The notes beneath the pieces were generated by a model. It made no database searches. It was not told the DNA's origin and saw only the letters and a program-made list of their open reading frames with translations. 64,000 nt of DNA from Methylobacterium bullatum (GTDB taxonomy: Bacteria > Pseudomonadota > Alphaproteobacteria > Rhizobiales > Beijerinckiaceae), in contig LR743504.1 in NCBI GenBank assembly GCA_902712845.1, positions 842,001-906,000 on the forward strand, written 5' to 3'. A program made the translations under genes and the position numbers. Positions 27,472 to 36,897 of this stretch are shown here, in pieces (the stretch's first letter is position 1; every line of letters begins with the position of its first letter).

Positions 27472-30024
27472 ATGGATCGTGATCCGATCGCCTTCGCCTG
27501 GAAGTCGGCGCGGACACTCCAGGTTTCCGCCATCGCTCTGACATTGGGCGTAGGCCTTCCCCTCGCTTTGTTCGCCCTGCTCTGCCTGCGCGATCTCGTG
27601 AGCGTCCTGGTCCAGGCACCGGCGCAGACCGTCCCCTTCCTCCGGATCGCCATGGAACGGCCCTGGAACGCGGCCGGTGAGCCGGCCCTGGTGGCCGTCT
27701 CCGGCTGGCCCCTTCCACCCGTCGACGTGATCCTGTGGGCGCTGACCGGCCTCGCCGCCGTCGCCATGCTCGCGGCGGCCCTGGGCTGGATCGTGGCGCG
27801 CCTGTGCTTCTCCGCCCAGTCCCGGACGATCCGTCTCCTCAACGAACGGGTGACCACGGCGATCCTGCACGCCCCCACGGCCGCACGGGACGAGGCCCGC
27901 AGCCTGGCGCAGCATGTGGGCGCGATGCTGGCGCGGCTCGACACCCTGTTCGGCCTCGGCATCGTCGTCCCGGTCACCGCTCTGGCGACCATCATCCTGG
28001 CCCTCGCCATGGCCGGCCTCGCTGCCCCGAGGCTGGTGCCGACGGTGGCGGTGGGCCTTCTCGCCGCCGCCCTCGCCCGCCTCCTGATCCTCCGCCGCAC
28101 CCGCAAGCGGACGATCCTGCGCCTCAGTTCCGGCGTCTCGGCGGAACGATTCCTCTCCGACCTCATCCGGCGGGTCCCGGCGGTGCGTGCCCATGGGGCC
28201 GAGGCGTTCGAGCGCGGCCGTCTCGCGGCCAGGGGGGCGGCGATCCGCGATGCCCTTGCGTCCGCCGAATCCTCCCTCGCCTTCGCGCGGGCGCCCTCCC
28301 TTGCCCTCGGCGTCCTGCTGCCCGCCATCATGCTGGCCGTGGCTCTCTGGCGCGGCGAGAGCGGCACGGCGCCTCCCGTGGCGCCGGGCGCCCTGGTGGC
28401 GGCCGGCGGTGGCTTCGCCCTCGCCGTCCTCGCCCTGGCGGTGACCCTGCGCCTGCGCTCGATCCACGAGGGGGTGTCCCCGGTCTTCCGCGATCTCGCG
28501 GCGACCCTCGTCTCCTTGGAAAGTCGCGGCGGCTACAGGCCCGGGCCCTTCGCCGCCTTGCCGAAGGGCGGGACGCTCGCCGCGTCCGGGGTCGGCGTCT
28601 ACGATCCCGCCAGCGGGGAGCGCCTCACCGGTGTCGACGTCACCGTGGCGATGCCGTCTCACCTCGCCATCGTGGGCGAACGCGGCAGCGGCGCGCGGGC
28701 GCTGGCCGCCCTGCTGGCCGGCCAGCTCGAACCGACCGCGGGCTCGGTGACCTATGACGGGATCGACCTGCGCAGCCTCGATCCGGCCGAGCGGGCCAGC
28801 CACATCGCCCTGGCGGGCGCCGAGGCGATCCTGATCGAGGGCACGCTGGAACAGAACATCCTCTACGGTGCGGCGCGCCAGGAGCGTCCCTCCGAGGCGG
28901 ACCTCATCGAGGTGCTGCACCTGACCGGGCTCGACACTTTCGTCTATGCGCGCGGCCTCGAGGGAACGGTGGACCCGAACGCCGAGCCCGGCATCGCCGA
29001 TTCCATCGTCTCCGCCCGCCACGCCGTGCGCAAGGCCCTGGTGGCGGACAAGGCGGCGCGGCTGGTGGAGCCGTTCGATCCCGCCCGCTACAACCATCAG
29101 GCGACGGTGGGCGAGAACATCCTGTTCGGCGAGGCCGTGGGACCGGCCTTCTCCGGCAGCCATATCGCGGCCCATCCCTACCTGCGCGCGGTGCTGGAGG
29201 CCGAGGACCTGACCCGGCCCTTCACCGAGATCGGGCTGCAGGTGGCGCGCAGCACCATCGAGATCTTCGCCGACCTTCCGGACGATCACCCCCTCTTCGA
29301 TGCGTTCTCGCTGTTTCCCGCGGCCGAGCGCGGGTTCTTCGAGGATCTCGTCAGCCGCCAGCCGGAGGCGAAGGGCTGGCGCCGGGGGCCAGCGGGCCAG
29401 CGCGACCGCAAGCGCCTGATCGGGCTGGCGCTCCGCTACAGCGAGACCCGGCACCGATTCGGCCTGATCGACGCCGCCTTCGAGGACCGCATCGTCGCCG
29501 CGCGCCATTCCTTCGCCCGGCTGATGCCGCAGAGCCTGCGCGCGAGCGTCGAGTTCTACGATCCCACCCGGCTCAACCCGGCCGCCAGCCTGGAGGAGAA
29601 CCTGCTGTTCGGCCGGATCAACGGCGAGGAGGCGGGCGCCGAACAGCGCGTGCGGGCGTTGGTGCGCCGCGTCCTCGTCCAGCAGCATCTCGAATCCGCC
29701 GTCTACCGGCTCGGCCTCGCCAGCCGCGTGGAGCCGGGCATGGGCGGCGGCGGGACGAGCCTCGGGGAGAACGCCATCGGCTCGCGCGAGCGCATCGGCA
29801 TCGACCTCGCCCGCTGCCTCGTGCGCAAGCCGGACATCGTCGTCGTCGCCATCGCCCTCGACGACGGCAAGGCCGCCGAGATCCGGGAGCGCCTCGCCAG
29901 CCTGCGCGCGGCGAGAGCCGGTCGCGGCCTCATCGTCTGCCTGCCGAGCGCCGACACCCTCGACGCGAACGCCCCCTTCGGCGCGGTGCTGCATGTGGAG
30001 CGCAACACGGTGCTGGCCGCCTGA
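27472..30024 (+). CDS. Large ABC-exporter-like protein with degenerate ATPase motifs
   Basis: This 850-residue protein has two N-terminal helices, more hydrophobic segments to about residue 330, then an ABC-like domain. Walker A reads GERGSGARA (402-410): the Lys is A408 and the Ser/Thr is R409. The signature region is AIGSRERIGIDLARCL, and Walker B ends VVVAIALDD where a family member would have LDE. All catalytic motifs are therefore lost. The Q-loop neighbourhood 'xNILxG' occurs three times (residues 457-466, 544-553, 704-714), the last two inside a repeated DPxRxN...ENxLFG unit. The reading frame is intact with normal codon use, so it is not a decayed gene. Possibly a scaffold or regulated pseudo-transporter. 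Confidence 0.85.
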   Translation: MDRDPIAFAWKSARTLQVSAIALTLGVGLPLALFALLCLRDLVSVLVQAPAQTVPFLRIAMERPWNAAGEPALVAVSGWPLPPVDVILWALTGLAAVAMLAAALGWIVARLCFSAQSRTIRLLNERVTTAILHAPTAARDEARSLAQHVGAMLARLDTLFGLGIVVPVTALATIILALAMAGLAAPRLVPTVAVGLLAAALARLLILRRTRKRTILRLSSGVSAERFLSDLIRRVPAVRAHGAEAFERGRLAARGAAIRDALASAESSLAFARAPSLALGVLLPAIMLAVALWRGESGTAPPVAPGALVAAGGGFALAVLALAVTLRLRSIHEGVSPVFRDLAATLVSLESRGGYRPGPFAALPKGGTLAASGVGVYDPASGERLTGVDVTVAMPSHLAIVGERGSGARALAALLAGQLEPTAGSVTYDGIDLRSLDPAERASHIALAGAEAILIEGTLEQNILYGAARQERPSEADLIEVLHLTGLDTFVYARGLEGTVDPNAEPGIADSIVSARHAVRKALVADKAARLVEPFDPARYNHQATVGENILFGEAVGPAFSGSHIAAHPYLRAVLEAEDLTRPFTEIGLQVARSTIEIFADLPDDHPLFDAFSLFPAAERGFFEDLVSRQPEAKGWRRGPAGQRDRKRLIGLALRYSETRHRFGLIDAAFEDRIVAARHSFARLMPQSLRASVEFYDPTRLNPAASLEENLLFGRINGEEAGAEQRVRALVRRVLVQQHLESAVYRLGLASRVEPGMGGGGTSLGENAIGSRERIGIDLARCLVRKPDIVVVAIALDDGKAAEIRERLASLRAARAGRGLIVCLPSADTLDANAPFGAVLHVERNTVLAA

Positions 30025-30132
30025 CAGGGCCGTGACACGCCCCTCCTCGTCGCCGGTGGCCCGTCCGACATTGCCGGCCGCTGTCCCCTCCGGTCCGCTT
30101 CGCCACCCCGCTGCCGCTGAACGGCGGCGAGG

Positions 30133-30525
30133 CTAGGCGGGCAGGAACGCCATCGCATCTACCTCGACCAACATGTCGGGGAATGCCAGCGCCGCAACGC
30201 CGATCAATGCGCTGGCCGGTGGGCATTCGGCGTTGATCCAGCGATCGCGCACAGCCCGGATGATTGGGAGCTGGCTTGGATCATAGTCCCGGACATAGAT
30301 CGTGAGACGCGCGACGGCGCTGAAATCGGCGCCCGCCGCATGGAGCGTCGCCTGCATATTCCGGAACACCCGATCGAGCTGGGTCGCCAGATCCCCGTTG
30401 ACCCCTTCGCCGGCGCCATCGAAGGGGACATGGCCCGAGAGGATGAGCAATCGGCCCTCCGAAACCAGCATTGCCTGCGAGATGCCGGGAATCGAGGGAC
30501 CGGGCGGATTGATGGGTCGCAGCAT
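30133..30525 (-). CDS. RidA (YjgF/YER057c) family protein
   Basis: A 130-residue protein starting MLRPINPPGPSIPGISQAM, with GRLLILSGHVPFD, LDRVFRNMQATLHAAGADF and a C-terminal FPDMLVEVDAMAFLP that is typical of RidA (conserved EVDA/EIxA). RidA proteins deaminate reactive enamine/imine intermediates. The Arg that binds the carboxylate in canonical RidA is expected in the RLTIYVRD region. Start chosen by GGAG before the ATG. It stands alone between the ABC-like gene and the transpeptidase gene. Confidence 0.82.
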   Translation of the reverse strand: MLRPINPPGPSIPGISQAMLVSEGRLLILSGHVPFDGAGEGVNGDLATQLDRVFRNMQATLHAAGADFSAVARLTIYVRDYDPSQLPIIRAVRDRWINAECPPASALIGVAALAFPDMLVEVDAMAFLPA

Positions 30526-30792
30526 CTCGATGCTCCATTGTCGGCATGGGGTGACAACCCACGAATGCCAGGCCGACGATATCTCCCTCCGATGTGATCT
30601 TCGCGACAGAGCGTTCCTCGATCCGCCGCACCTCCGCATTTCAGTCGGCGTCAATGATCGTCGGTCGACCAAAGAAGAAGGGCGGCGGCGCTTCCCCTAT
30701 TGCCGCCCCATTGGGATGGGATAAGCAAGGCTTCGTGCACCCTGTTGCACGGCGCCGGCGGTCGGTCGGCGCATCCCTCTCCAGGGCCGGGC

Positions 30793-31986
30793 ATGGTCGT
30801 TCTACCCTCGCCAGTCGTACAGCGCCGCGCCGTCGCCTGGCTTCTCCTGCTGGCTCTGGGGCTCGCCGCGCCGGACATCGCACGGGCGCAATCGGCCAAG
30901 GCCACGGCTCCGATCCCGGCGGCGACCCTCGCGCTGATGAGCCAGAAGGGCACCAGCGCCTCGGCTCCGGTCCTGTTCAGGGCCTACAAGAAGGAATCCG
31001 AGATCGAGATCTGGAAGAAAGCCGCCGGCGGGCGCTTCGTCCATATCAAGACCTTCCCGATCTGCCGCTGGTCGGGCCAGCTCGGCCCCAAGCGCAAGAC
31101 CGGCGACCGCCAGACCCCGGAAGGGTTCTACTCGGTGCCCCCGCGCCAGATGAACCCGAATTCGAGCTACTACCTCTCCTTCGATGTGGGCTATCCCAAC
31201 GCCTATGACCGCGCGCAGGGCTCCACCGGCTCGGCCGTGATGGTCCACGGCGTCTGCTCGTCCATGGGGTGTTTCGCCATGACCGATCAGGTGGTCGGCG
31301 AGATCTACGCCATCGCCCGCGATGCCTTCGCCGGCGGACAGGCGGCGTTCCAGTTCCAATCCTACCCGTTCCGGATGAGTGCGGCGAACATGGCCCGCTA
31401 CCGGACGGACCCGAACATCGCCTTCTGGCGCCAGCTCAAGGAAGGCTCCGACCGGTTCGAGGCGACGGGCGAGGAGCCCAACGTCACCGTCACCGCCGGC
31501 CGCTACGCCTTCCTGCCCTACAAGGACCCCGCTTTGGAATCCCTGGTGACGGCGCGCCGGGTGCAGGAGGAGGCCCGCATCGCTAGCCTGGTGGAGGACG
31601 GGAGTGCGGCCGTGCGCACCACCTATTCGGACGGCGCGCAGCATCCCTTCTGGGCGGCCCTCTCCGCCAAGGGCGTCTCCCTCGGCGATGTGAGCCGGCC
31701 CGAGGCCCTCGCCTATGCCGGCCAGGACGTGATCGTGATCCCGGCCCAGCGCCGCCCGGTCCTCGTCGCCGAGGCGGTCTGGTCGCGCTGGATGGTGGCA
31801 GCCTCGGTTCCCGCGCTCCTGCGGGTGCGCGGGTTCGAGCCGGCCTACGAGCAGGCGCCGCCGCGCTTCGCCGCTCTCGTCACGCGCTACGATCAGACCC
31901 TGCCGACGATGCTCTCGTCCTCCCTCGCCGGGCAGATGCCGGCCCCGACCCCGCCAGCCATCGTCGAGACCCTGGCGCAGCGCTAA
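30793..31986 (+). CDS. L,D-transpeptidase (YkuD/YafK-type) with signal peptide
   Basis: This 397-residue exported protein has the signal sequence RRAVAWLLLLALGLAAPDIARA. The YkuD catalytic site is MVHGVCSSMGCFAM (His, Ser, then the SMGC nucleophile Cys). Preceding segments FRAYKKESEIEIWKK and TPEGFYSVPPRQMNPNSSYYL match the YafK-like branch that trims or anchors peptidoglycan cross-links or Braun-type lipoprotein. It has a ~180-residue C-terminal extension beyond the core, without a motif I know. Start at 30793 puts the signal peptide directly at the N-terminus. Confidence 0.87.
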   Translation: MVVLPSPVVQRRAVAWLLLLALGLAAPDIARAQSAKATAPIPAATLALMSQKGTSASAPVLFRAYKKESEIEIWKKAAGGRFVHIKTFPICRWSGQLGPKRKTGDRQTPEGFYSVPPRQMNPNSSYYLSFDVGYPNAYDRAQGSTGSAVMVHGVCSSMGCFAMTDQVVGEIYAIARDAFAGGQAAFQFQSYPFRMSAANMARYRTDPNIAFWRQLKEGSDRFEATGEEPNVTVTAGRYAFLPYKDPALESLVTARRVQEEARIASLVEDGSAAVRTTYSDGAQHPFWAALSAKGVSLGDVSRPEALAYAGQDVIVIPAQRRPVLVAEAVWSRWMVAASVPALLRVRGFEPAYEQAPPRFAALVTRYDQTLPTMLSSSLAGQMPAPTPPAIVETLAQR

Positions 31987-32008
31987 CACATACGGATGAG
32001 CGGGTTCC

Positions 32009-32200
32009 CCTCTCCCCGCGCGCGGGGAGAGGATCACAGGCACCTTGTCGTGCCTGTGATGAGCGGAGCGAGGGTGAGGGGGCGAAGTCGGAGGAGCCTG
32101 ATTCGGCGTCGCCCCCTCACCTTCGGCTACCGCCTCGACGCGCTCCCCGACGAGGGGGAGACGCGTCCCTCTCCCCGCAAGCGGGGCGAGGGGATGCACA
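32009..32200. repeat. Multi-stem palindromic repeat cluster
   Basis: Three structures stand in a row. A perfect 24-bp palindrome CCTCTCCCCGCG/CGCGGGGAGAGG is at 32009-32032. A perfect 11-bp stem ATCACAGGCAC/GTGCCTGTGAT is at 32033-32060. Then comes a wider pair GTGAGGGGGCGA / TCGCCCCCTCAC, and a closing CCCTCTCCCCGC...GCGGGGCGAGGGG. The 302-bp gap between the transpeptidase gene and the broken deacetylase gene is almost filled by it. It is related in core sequence to the hairpin at 21541-21565. Confidence 0.8.
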
Positions 32201-32288
32201 CGCCGGGACTGCATCACAGACGATAACCTTTCGCCCCCTTCTTTCAGCCACCGGCAAATTCAGCCGAACCGATAGACCGAAACTCCCC

Positions 32289-33504
32289 TCACGGCCCCGC
32301 GCTCGACAGGCGCGCGGGCGGCGCGCCCCGCAGGGCGGTGCTGACGGGGACGAGGCGGATGCCACGGGCTTCGAGGTCGCGCGACCAGCGGGCGATCCGC
32401 TCGATCGTCATGGGCATCGCCCCGGCCGAGGCCAGCGCGAACCCGTTGGCCTTGGCCTGGGCTTCGAGCCGGGCGAGTTCGCGGTCGATCGCCTCGGCCT
32501 GGGGCATGGCGTCGAGGACGATCTCGGCGCGGGCGACAGGAATCTTCAGCTTGCTGCCGAGAGACGTCGCGTGAGAGCGCGACGAGGTGCCGTCATCCAC
32601 GAAGCCGAGCCCCCTGGCGCCGATCTCGCGCAGCACCGGTTCGAAGGCGGCCGCATCGCCCTCGAGCTTGGCTCCCATGAAGTTCACGAGGCCGACATAG
32701 CCTCCGAACCGGCTCATCACCCAGGACAGTCGGTCGAGATTTTCCGGGGCACGCGAACTCGTCAGCATGGTCTGCGGGCCGGGATCGCTGTCGGGATAGT
32801 CGAACGGCTCCATCGGCGCCTGGACCAGGATCTCGTGGCCGAAATCGCGGGCGCGGGCGACGCTGCGTTCGAGGTCGCCGCCATAGGGCGAGAAGGCGAG
32901 GCTGATCGCGGGCGGAAGCTTGGCGATGGCGCCCGCCGTGGCGGCCTGCCCGACGCCGAGGCCGGTGACGAGAATGGCGATGCGTGCGCCCGGCGCCCCG
33001 GAACCCGAATCGGGGCGGGCATAGACGTCGAGGGGCCGGCGGCGGCCGTCGCCGATCTTCGGCACGTTGCCGTGACGGCCCCGTTCCATCAGCCGGGGAT
33101 CGGGACCGGCGGGGCGCACGGGTTCGCTGTCGGGCACGCGGATGATCACTGCCTCGGTGGGGGCCGCCGTGCCGGCGGGCCGCACCACCTGGACGCCCGA
33201 TGCCGTCTCGACCTCGCCGGCCGAGCGCGGAGCCGATGTCGGGGGCTCGGGGGCCTTCGCCACGGGGAGGAGCGGCGGGTGCGCGCAGGCTGATCGTCGC
33301 GACGGCGGACGGCTCGCCGCCCTGGGGATCGCCAAACATCGCCAAGAGGGTGAGGCCCACGGCGAGGCCCGCCCCCCCCATGGCGACCACGGCCGCCGGG
33401 CTCATCCGGGGCATCGAGACGCCGCGCAACCGCTGGCCGAGCGAGCGGGGCGCCACAGCACTCGCGGTTCCCAGCGGACGGGTCAGGATGTCGTCGGTGG
33501 CCAC
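32289..33504 (-). pseudogene. Divergent polysaccharide deacetylase (YibQ-type), frameshifted
   Basis: The N-terminal part (GTG at 33504; MATDDILTRPLGT..., one membrane helix AAVVAMGGAGLAVGLTLLAMFG) and the C-terminal part (from about LLPVAKAPEPPTSAP; ILVTGLGVGQAATAGAI, ILVQAPMEPFDYPDSDPGP, GFVDDGTSSRS) lie in different frames that cross near 33260-33290 in a Pro-rich linker. Read together they give a protein of about 400 residues of the DUF610/YibQ 'divergent polysaccharide deacetylase' family. This is either a one-base sequencing error or a genuine inactivating shift. Both halves keep good coding character. YibQ-like proteins are periplasmic and accompany envC and ctpA in many Gram-negatives, as here. 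Confidence 0.8.
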
Positions 33505-33569
33505 GGTCAGCCGTTTCCCTGAGAGCTCGCGACCGACGGATGCTGGGCACGCACGATGTGAGAAACGAA

Positions 33570-33609
33570 GCGGCCCGCAGAGTCGGTTCTCACCGACATT
33601 GCGGGCCGC
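33570..33609 (-). terminator. Two-tier hairpin downstream of ctpA
   Basis: GCGGCCCGCA and TGCGGGCCGC form a perfect 10-bp outer stem. Inside it GTCGGT and ACCGAC form a second stem with a TCTC loop. Read on the minus strand it lies ~60 bp after ctpA and is followed by a short T-rich stretch (TTCGTTTC), fitting a transcript end between ctpA and the deacetylase gene. Confidence 0.55.
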
Positions 33610-33671
33610 GCTGGTTAACGTTTGTTTAAATCCGGCGACACGAGTCGCGTTTCAGGACGGTGCAGGAATCG

Positions 33672-34994
33672 TCAGTTCGGAACGGCGGCCTTCGGCGTGT
33701 TGGCCGCGCCCTTCTGGATGCCGCGGATGAAGTCGACGGCGGCGATGAGCTGCTTGTCCTTGGCCGGGTCCGGCGGGACGTAAGCCGACGAACCGCCGCG
33801 CTCCTCGACATCCTTCTGCTTGAGGTGACCCTTCAGGCCGGCCTCGCCCTTGGTCTCGTCCTTGCCCTTCAGCTCGTCCGGGATCTCCTGCAGGACCTCC
33901 TGGTCCGGCTCGATGCCCTTGGCCTGGATGGAGCGGCCCGACGGCGTGTAGTAGCGCGCCGTAGTGAGGCGCAGGGCGCCGCTGCCGCCCAGCGGGATGA
34001 TCGACTGGACCGAGCCCTTGCCGAAGGAGCGTGTGCCGAGCACCGTGGCGCGCTTGTGATCCTGCAGGGCGCCGGCCACGATCTCCGAGGCCGAGGCCGA
34101 GCCGCCATTCACCAGGACGACGATGGGCTTGCCCTTGGTGAGGTCGCCGGACTTGGCCGAGAAGCGCTGGGTCTCGTCGGGGTTGCGGCCACGGGTGGAG
34201 ACGATCTCGCCCCGGTCGAGGAACGCGTCGGAGACCGACACGGCCTGATCGAGGAGGCCGCCCGGATTGTTGCGCAGGTCGAGGACGTAGCCCTTCAGCT
34301 TGTCCTGGCCCACTTCCGTGGAGAGCTTGTCGATGGCGTTGCGCAGGCCGTCATAGGTCTGCTCGGTGAACTGCGTCAGGCGAATGTAGCCGACATCGCC
34401 GCCCTCGGCCCGCGAGCGCACCGGCTTGATCTTGATGACATCGCGGTTGAGCACGACGTCGATGGGATCCTTGGACTCCTTGCGGGAGATCTTGAGCTTC
34501 ACCGGCGAATTCACCGGTCCGCGCATCTTGTCGACGGCCTGATTCAGGGTGAGGCCCTGGACTTGGTCCTCGTCGATCTGCGTGATGATGTCGTTGGTGA
34601 GGATGCCGGCTTTGGAGGCGGGGGTGTCGTCGATGGGGCTGACCACCTTGATCAGGCCGTCCTCCATCGTGACCTCGATGCCGAGGCCGCCGAACTCGCC
34701 CTTGGTCTGCACCTGCATGTCACGGAAGCTCTTCGAGTCCATGTAGCTTGAATGCGGGTCCAGCGAGGTGAGCATGCCGTTGACGGCCGCCTCGATCAGC
34801 TTGGCCTCGTCGGGCTTCTCGACGTAGTCGGTTCGCACCTTCTCGAACACGTCGCCGAACAGGCTGAGTTGGCGATAGGTCTCCGCGGAGGCCGCCACCG
34901 CGCTGGTCCCGGAAAGCAGATGCGTCTGGGTCGCGAGGAGGGAGGAACCGACGCCAAGAAACGCGCCGGCCAGGACTAGGGAAATCTTGCGCAT
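33672..34994 (-). CDS. ctpA: Carboxy-terminal processing protease
   Basis: This 440-residue S41 peptidase has a signal/anchor helix (MRKISLVLAGAFLGVGSSLLATQ), a PDZ domain (GEFGGLGIEVTMEDGLIKVVSP, residues about 90-180) and a protease core with NGGSASASEIVAGALQD (catalytic Ser) and RSFGKGSVQ (catalytic Lys). A charged C-terminal tail follows. CtpA trims periplasmic proteins, including peptidoglycan hydrolases. The ATG overlaps the envC stop by one base (TAATG), so the pair is translationally coupled, consistent with a joint role in wall remodelling. Confidence 0.95.
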   Translation of the reverse strand: MRKISLVLAGAFLGVGSSLLATQTHLLSGTSAVAASAETYRQLSLFGDVFEKVRTDYVEKPDEAKLIEAAVNGMLTSLDPHSSYMDSKSFRDMQVQTKGEFGGLGIEVTMEDGLIKVVSPIDDTPASKAGILTNDIITQIDEDQVQGLTLNQAVDKMRGPVNSPVKLKISRKESKDPIDVVLNRDVIKIKPVRSRAEGGDVGYIRLTQFTEQTYDGLRNAIDKLSTEVGQDKLKGYVLDLRNNPGGLLDQAVSVSDAFLDRGEIVSTRGRNPDETQRFSAKSGDLTKGKPIVVLVNGGSASASEIVAGALQDHKRATVLGTRSFGKGSVQSIIPLGGSGALRLTTARYYTPSGRSIQAKGIEPDQEVLQEIPDELKGKDETKGEAGLKGHLKQKDVEERGGSSAYVPPDPAKDKQLIAAVDFIRGIQKGAANTPKAAVPN

Positions 34995-36367
34995 TATCCG
35001 CGAACCTTCTCGCTGGGGCTCTTCGCCCACCACGGCTCCGGATCAATGGAGCCGCCGTCTTTCCTGAACTCGACGTATAGAACCGGCCCGTCACGGTCGC
35101 CCGGAGCGGCGCCCTGGCCGCCCTCACCCATGGCCGCCACCGGTTCCCCCGCAAGCACGAACTGTCCGACCTCGACACTGATCTGATCCATACCGGCCAG
35201 CAGCAGATAGTAGCCATCGCCGGCATTGATGATCAAGAGTCGTCCATACGAGCGAAACTGCCCGGCGAACGACACCCACCCATCGGACGGAGACGAGACC
35301 ACCGCCTTCGCGCGGGTCGCGAGCGATATGCCGCGGGTCGTTCCGCCATTGCCGTCGGGCTGGTTGAAGCCGCGCAAGGTCGCGCCGCTCACGGGCTTGG
35401 GCACCTCGCCGCGGGTGTCGACGAAGCGAATCTTGGGGGCGAGCCGCGCGGGATCGCGCGTGCCGGCCGCCGCGAAGCGCTCCTGGGTCGCGCGCGCCTC
35501 CCGCGTCTCGGCGGCGCGGGCCTCCTCCGCCGCCCGGCGGGCCGAGGCGACCTCGTTCTCCATCCGGTCGAGGAGCTCCTTCAGGCTTTTCGCCTGTACG
35601 CCGAGCTCGGCCGTGCGCGCGCGCTCGGTGACGAGCCCGCTCTCCACCTCGGCGAGGCGGGTGCGGCGCGCCGTGATGAGGGCGTTGATCCGCTGCTGCT
35701 CCCTGGCCCAGCCGGCGAGGTCGTTCTGCAGGCCCTCGCGGTCGGCGGCGATGAGCCCCTTCAGCCGCACCATCTCGGTGAGGTCGGCGGCCAGTGTCTC
35801 GGCCTCGCCGCGCAGTTCGGGCACCACGGCCCCGAGCAGCATCGAGGTGCGGATCACGGCGAGCACGTCCTCCGGCTGGACCAGGACGGCCGGGGGCGGC
35901 CGCCGGCCCATGCGCTGCAGGGCGGCGAGGATTTCGGCGATGACGCCGCGGCGGGCTTCGAGGGAGCGGCGGATGCCGGATTCGCTGGCGGTGAGCGTCT
36001 TCAGGCGCTCTTCCAGCCGGCTCATCCGGTCCTCCGTCGCCTGCGCCTGACGGGCGGCATCGAGGAGGGCGGCATTCAGCTTGGCCCGGTCTCCGGCGAC
36101 CGAGGCGATCTCCGCTTCGAGCTTGGCCCGCGCGCCGGTGGAGGCGGCGAGCTGCTCCTCGATCCGCTTCAGGTTCTCGGCGCGGCGGGCCTTCTCGTCG
36201 ATGGCGCGCTGGATCGCGTCGGCGGCATCCTGCGGTTTCGGCGCGTCCTGTTGTTTCGCGCTGTCCTGGGCATGGGCAGGACCGAGCGTCAGCACCGCCA
36301 TCGCCGCCAAGGCAGCAATGCGGATCGCTCCGCCGTCAGGCCTACGCCGCGCGTCTCCGCCCCTCAT
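34994..36367 (-). CDS. envC: EnvC-type murein hydrolase activator
   Basis: This 457-residue periplasmic protein has a signal peptide (IRIAALAAMAVLTLGPAHAQ) and a long coiled coil of about 250 residues rich in E/R/A (AIDEKARRAENLKRIEEQL and onward). A C-terminal LytM/M23 fold has its zinc ligands missing: the usual HLHFE is LYVEFR, and the first His-x3-Asp site is not seen. This matches EnvC, which activates amidases without cutting itself. It is coupled to rlmH upstream (ATGA overlap) and ctpA downstream. Confidence 0.9.
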   Translation of the reverse strand: MRGGDARRRPDGGAIRIAALAAMAVLTLGPAHAQDSAKQQDAPKPQDAADAIQRAIDEKARRAENLKRIEEQLAASTGARAKLEAEIASVAGDRAKLNAALLDAARQAQATEDRMSRLEERLKTLTASESGIRRSLEARRGVIAEILAALQRMGRRPPPAVLVQPEDVLAVIRTSMLLGAVVPELRGEAETLAADLTEMVRLKGLIAADREGLQNDLAGWAREQQRINALITARRTRLAEVESGLVTERARTAELGVQAKSLKELLDRMENEVASARRAAEEARAAETREARATQERFAAAGTRDPARLAPKIRFVDTRGEVPKPVSGATLRGFNQPDGNGGTTRGISLATRAKAVVSSPSDGWVSFAGQFRSYGRLLIINAGDGYYLLLAGMDQISVEVGQFVLAGEPVAAMGEGGQGAAPGDRDGPVLYVEFRKDGGSIDPEPWWAKSPSEKVRG

Positions 36368-36864
36368 GCGTCGATGTCGCCCCGGTGATAGGGATGTCCC
36401 GCAAGGATCGTCAGCGTTCTGTACACCTGCTCCAGGGCCAGCACGCGCACAAGGCCGTGAGGCAGGGTGGCCGCCCCGAAGGCGAGGGAGAGGTCGGCGC
36501 GCGTGCGCACCGCAGGCGCCAGTCCGTCGGCGCCGCCGATGGCGACCACGAGGGTCGCCGTGGCCGCGTCGCGCCAGGACGCGATCCGCTCGGCGATGCG
36601 CTCGCTGCTCCAGTCGGAGCGCCCGCGCTCGTCATAGACCACCAGCACACTCGACGCCGCCGGGGCATGGGACAGGATGGCCGCCCCCTCCTCCACGCTA
36701 CGGTCGATCGCGCGCCGGGCCCGGCTCTCCGGGATCTCGACGACGTCGCAGGCGGTGAGACCCAACCCGCGACCGAGTTGGACTGCCCGTTCACGATAAC
36801 GCGAAGCCAGATCCCGCTCGGGACCGGGCTTGAGGCGGCCCACCGCCGTCACGAGCAGACGCAC
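36364..36864 (-). CDS. rlmH: 23S rRNA pseudouridine(1915)-N3 methyltransferase
   Basis: This 166-residue SPOUT methyltransferase has VVAIGGADGLAP (the knot loop for SAM) and the C-terminal LPHGLVRVLALEQVYRT plus HPYHRGDI, which are nearly invariant in RlmH. It methylates m3-pseudouridine 1915 in helix 69 of 23S rRNA. Its stop overlaps the start of envC. The order rsfS-rlmH-envC-ctpA is the usual alphaproteobacterial one. Confidence 0.97.
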   Translation of the reverse strand: MRLLVTAVGRLKPGPERDLASRYRERAVQLGRGLGLTACDVVEIPESRARRAIDRSVEEGAAILSHAPAASSVLVVYDERGRSDWSSERIAERIASWRDAATATLVVAIGGADGLAPAVRTRADLSLAFGAATLPHGLVRVLALEQVYRTLTILAGHPYHRGDIDA

Positions 36865-36897
36865 GCGTCAGGCGCCCCGCGCCACCGGGCCGGTGCC

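Noticed and set aside
26938..29994. 1018-codon frame on the minus strand opposite the ABC-like gene
   Set aside because: Low-complexity Gly/Arg/Glu/Ala protein without motifs, overlapping recognised genes on the other strand over its whole length.
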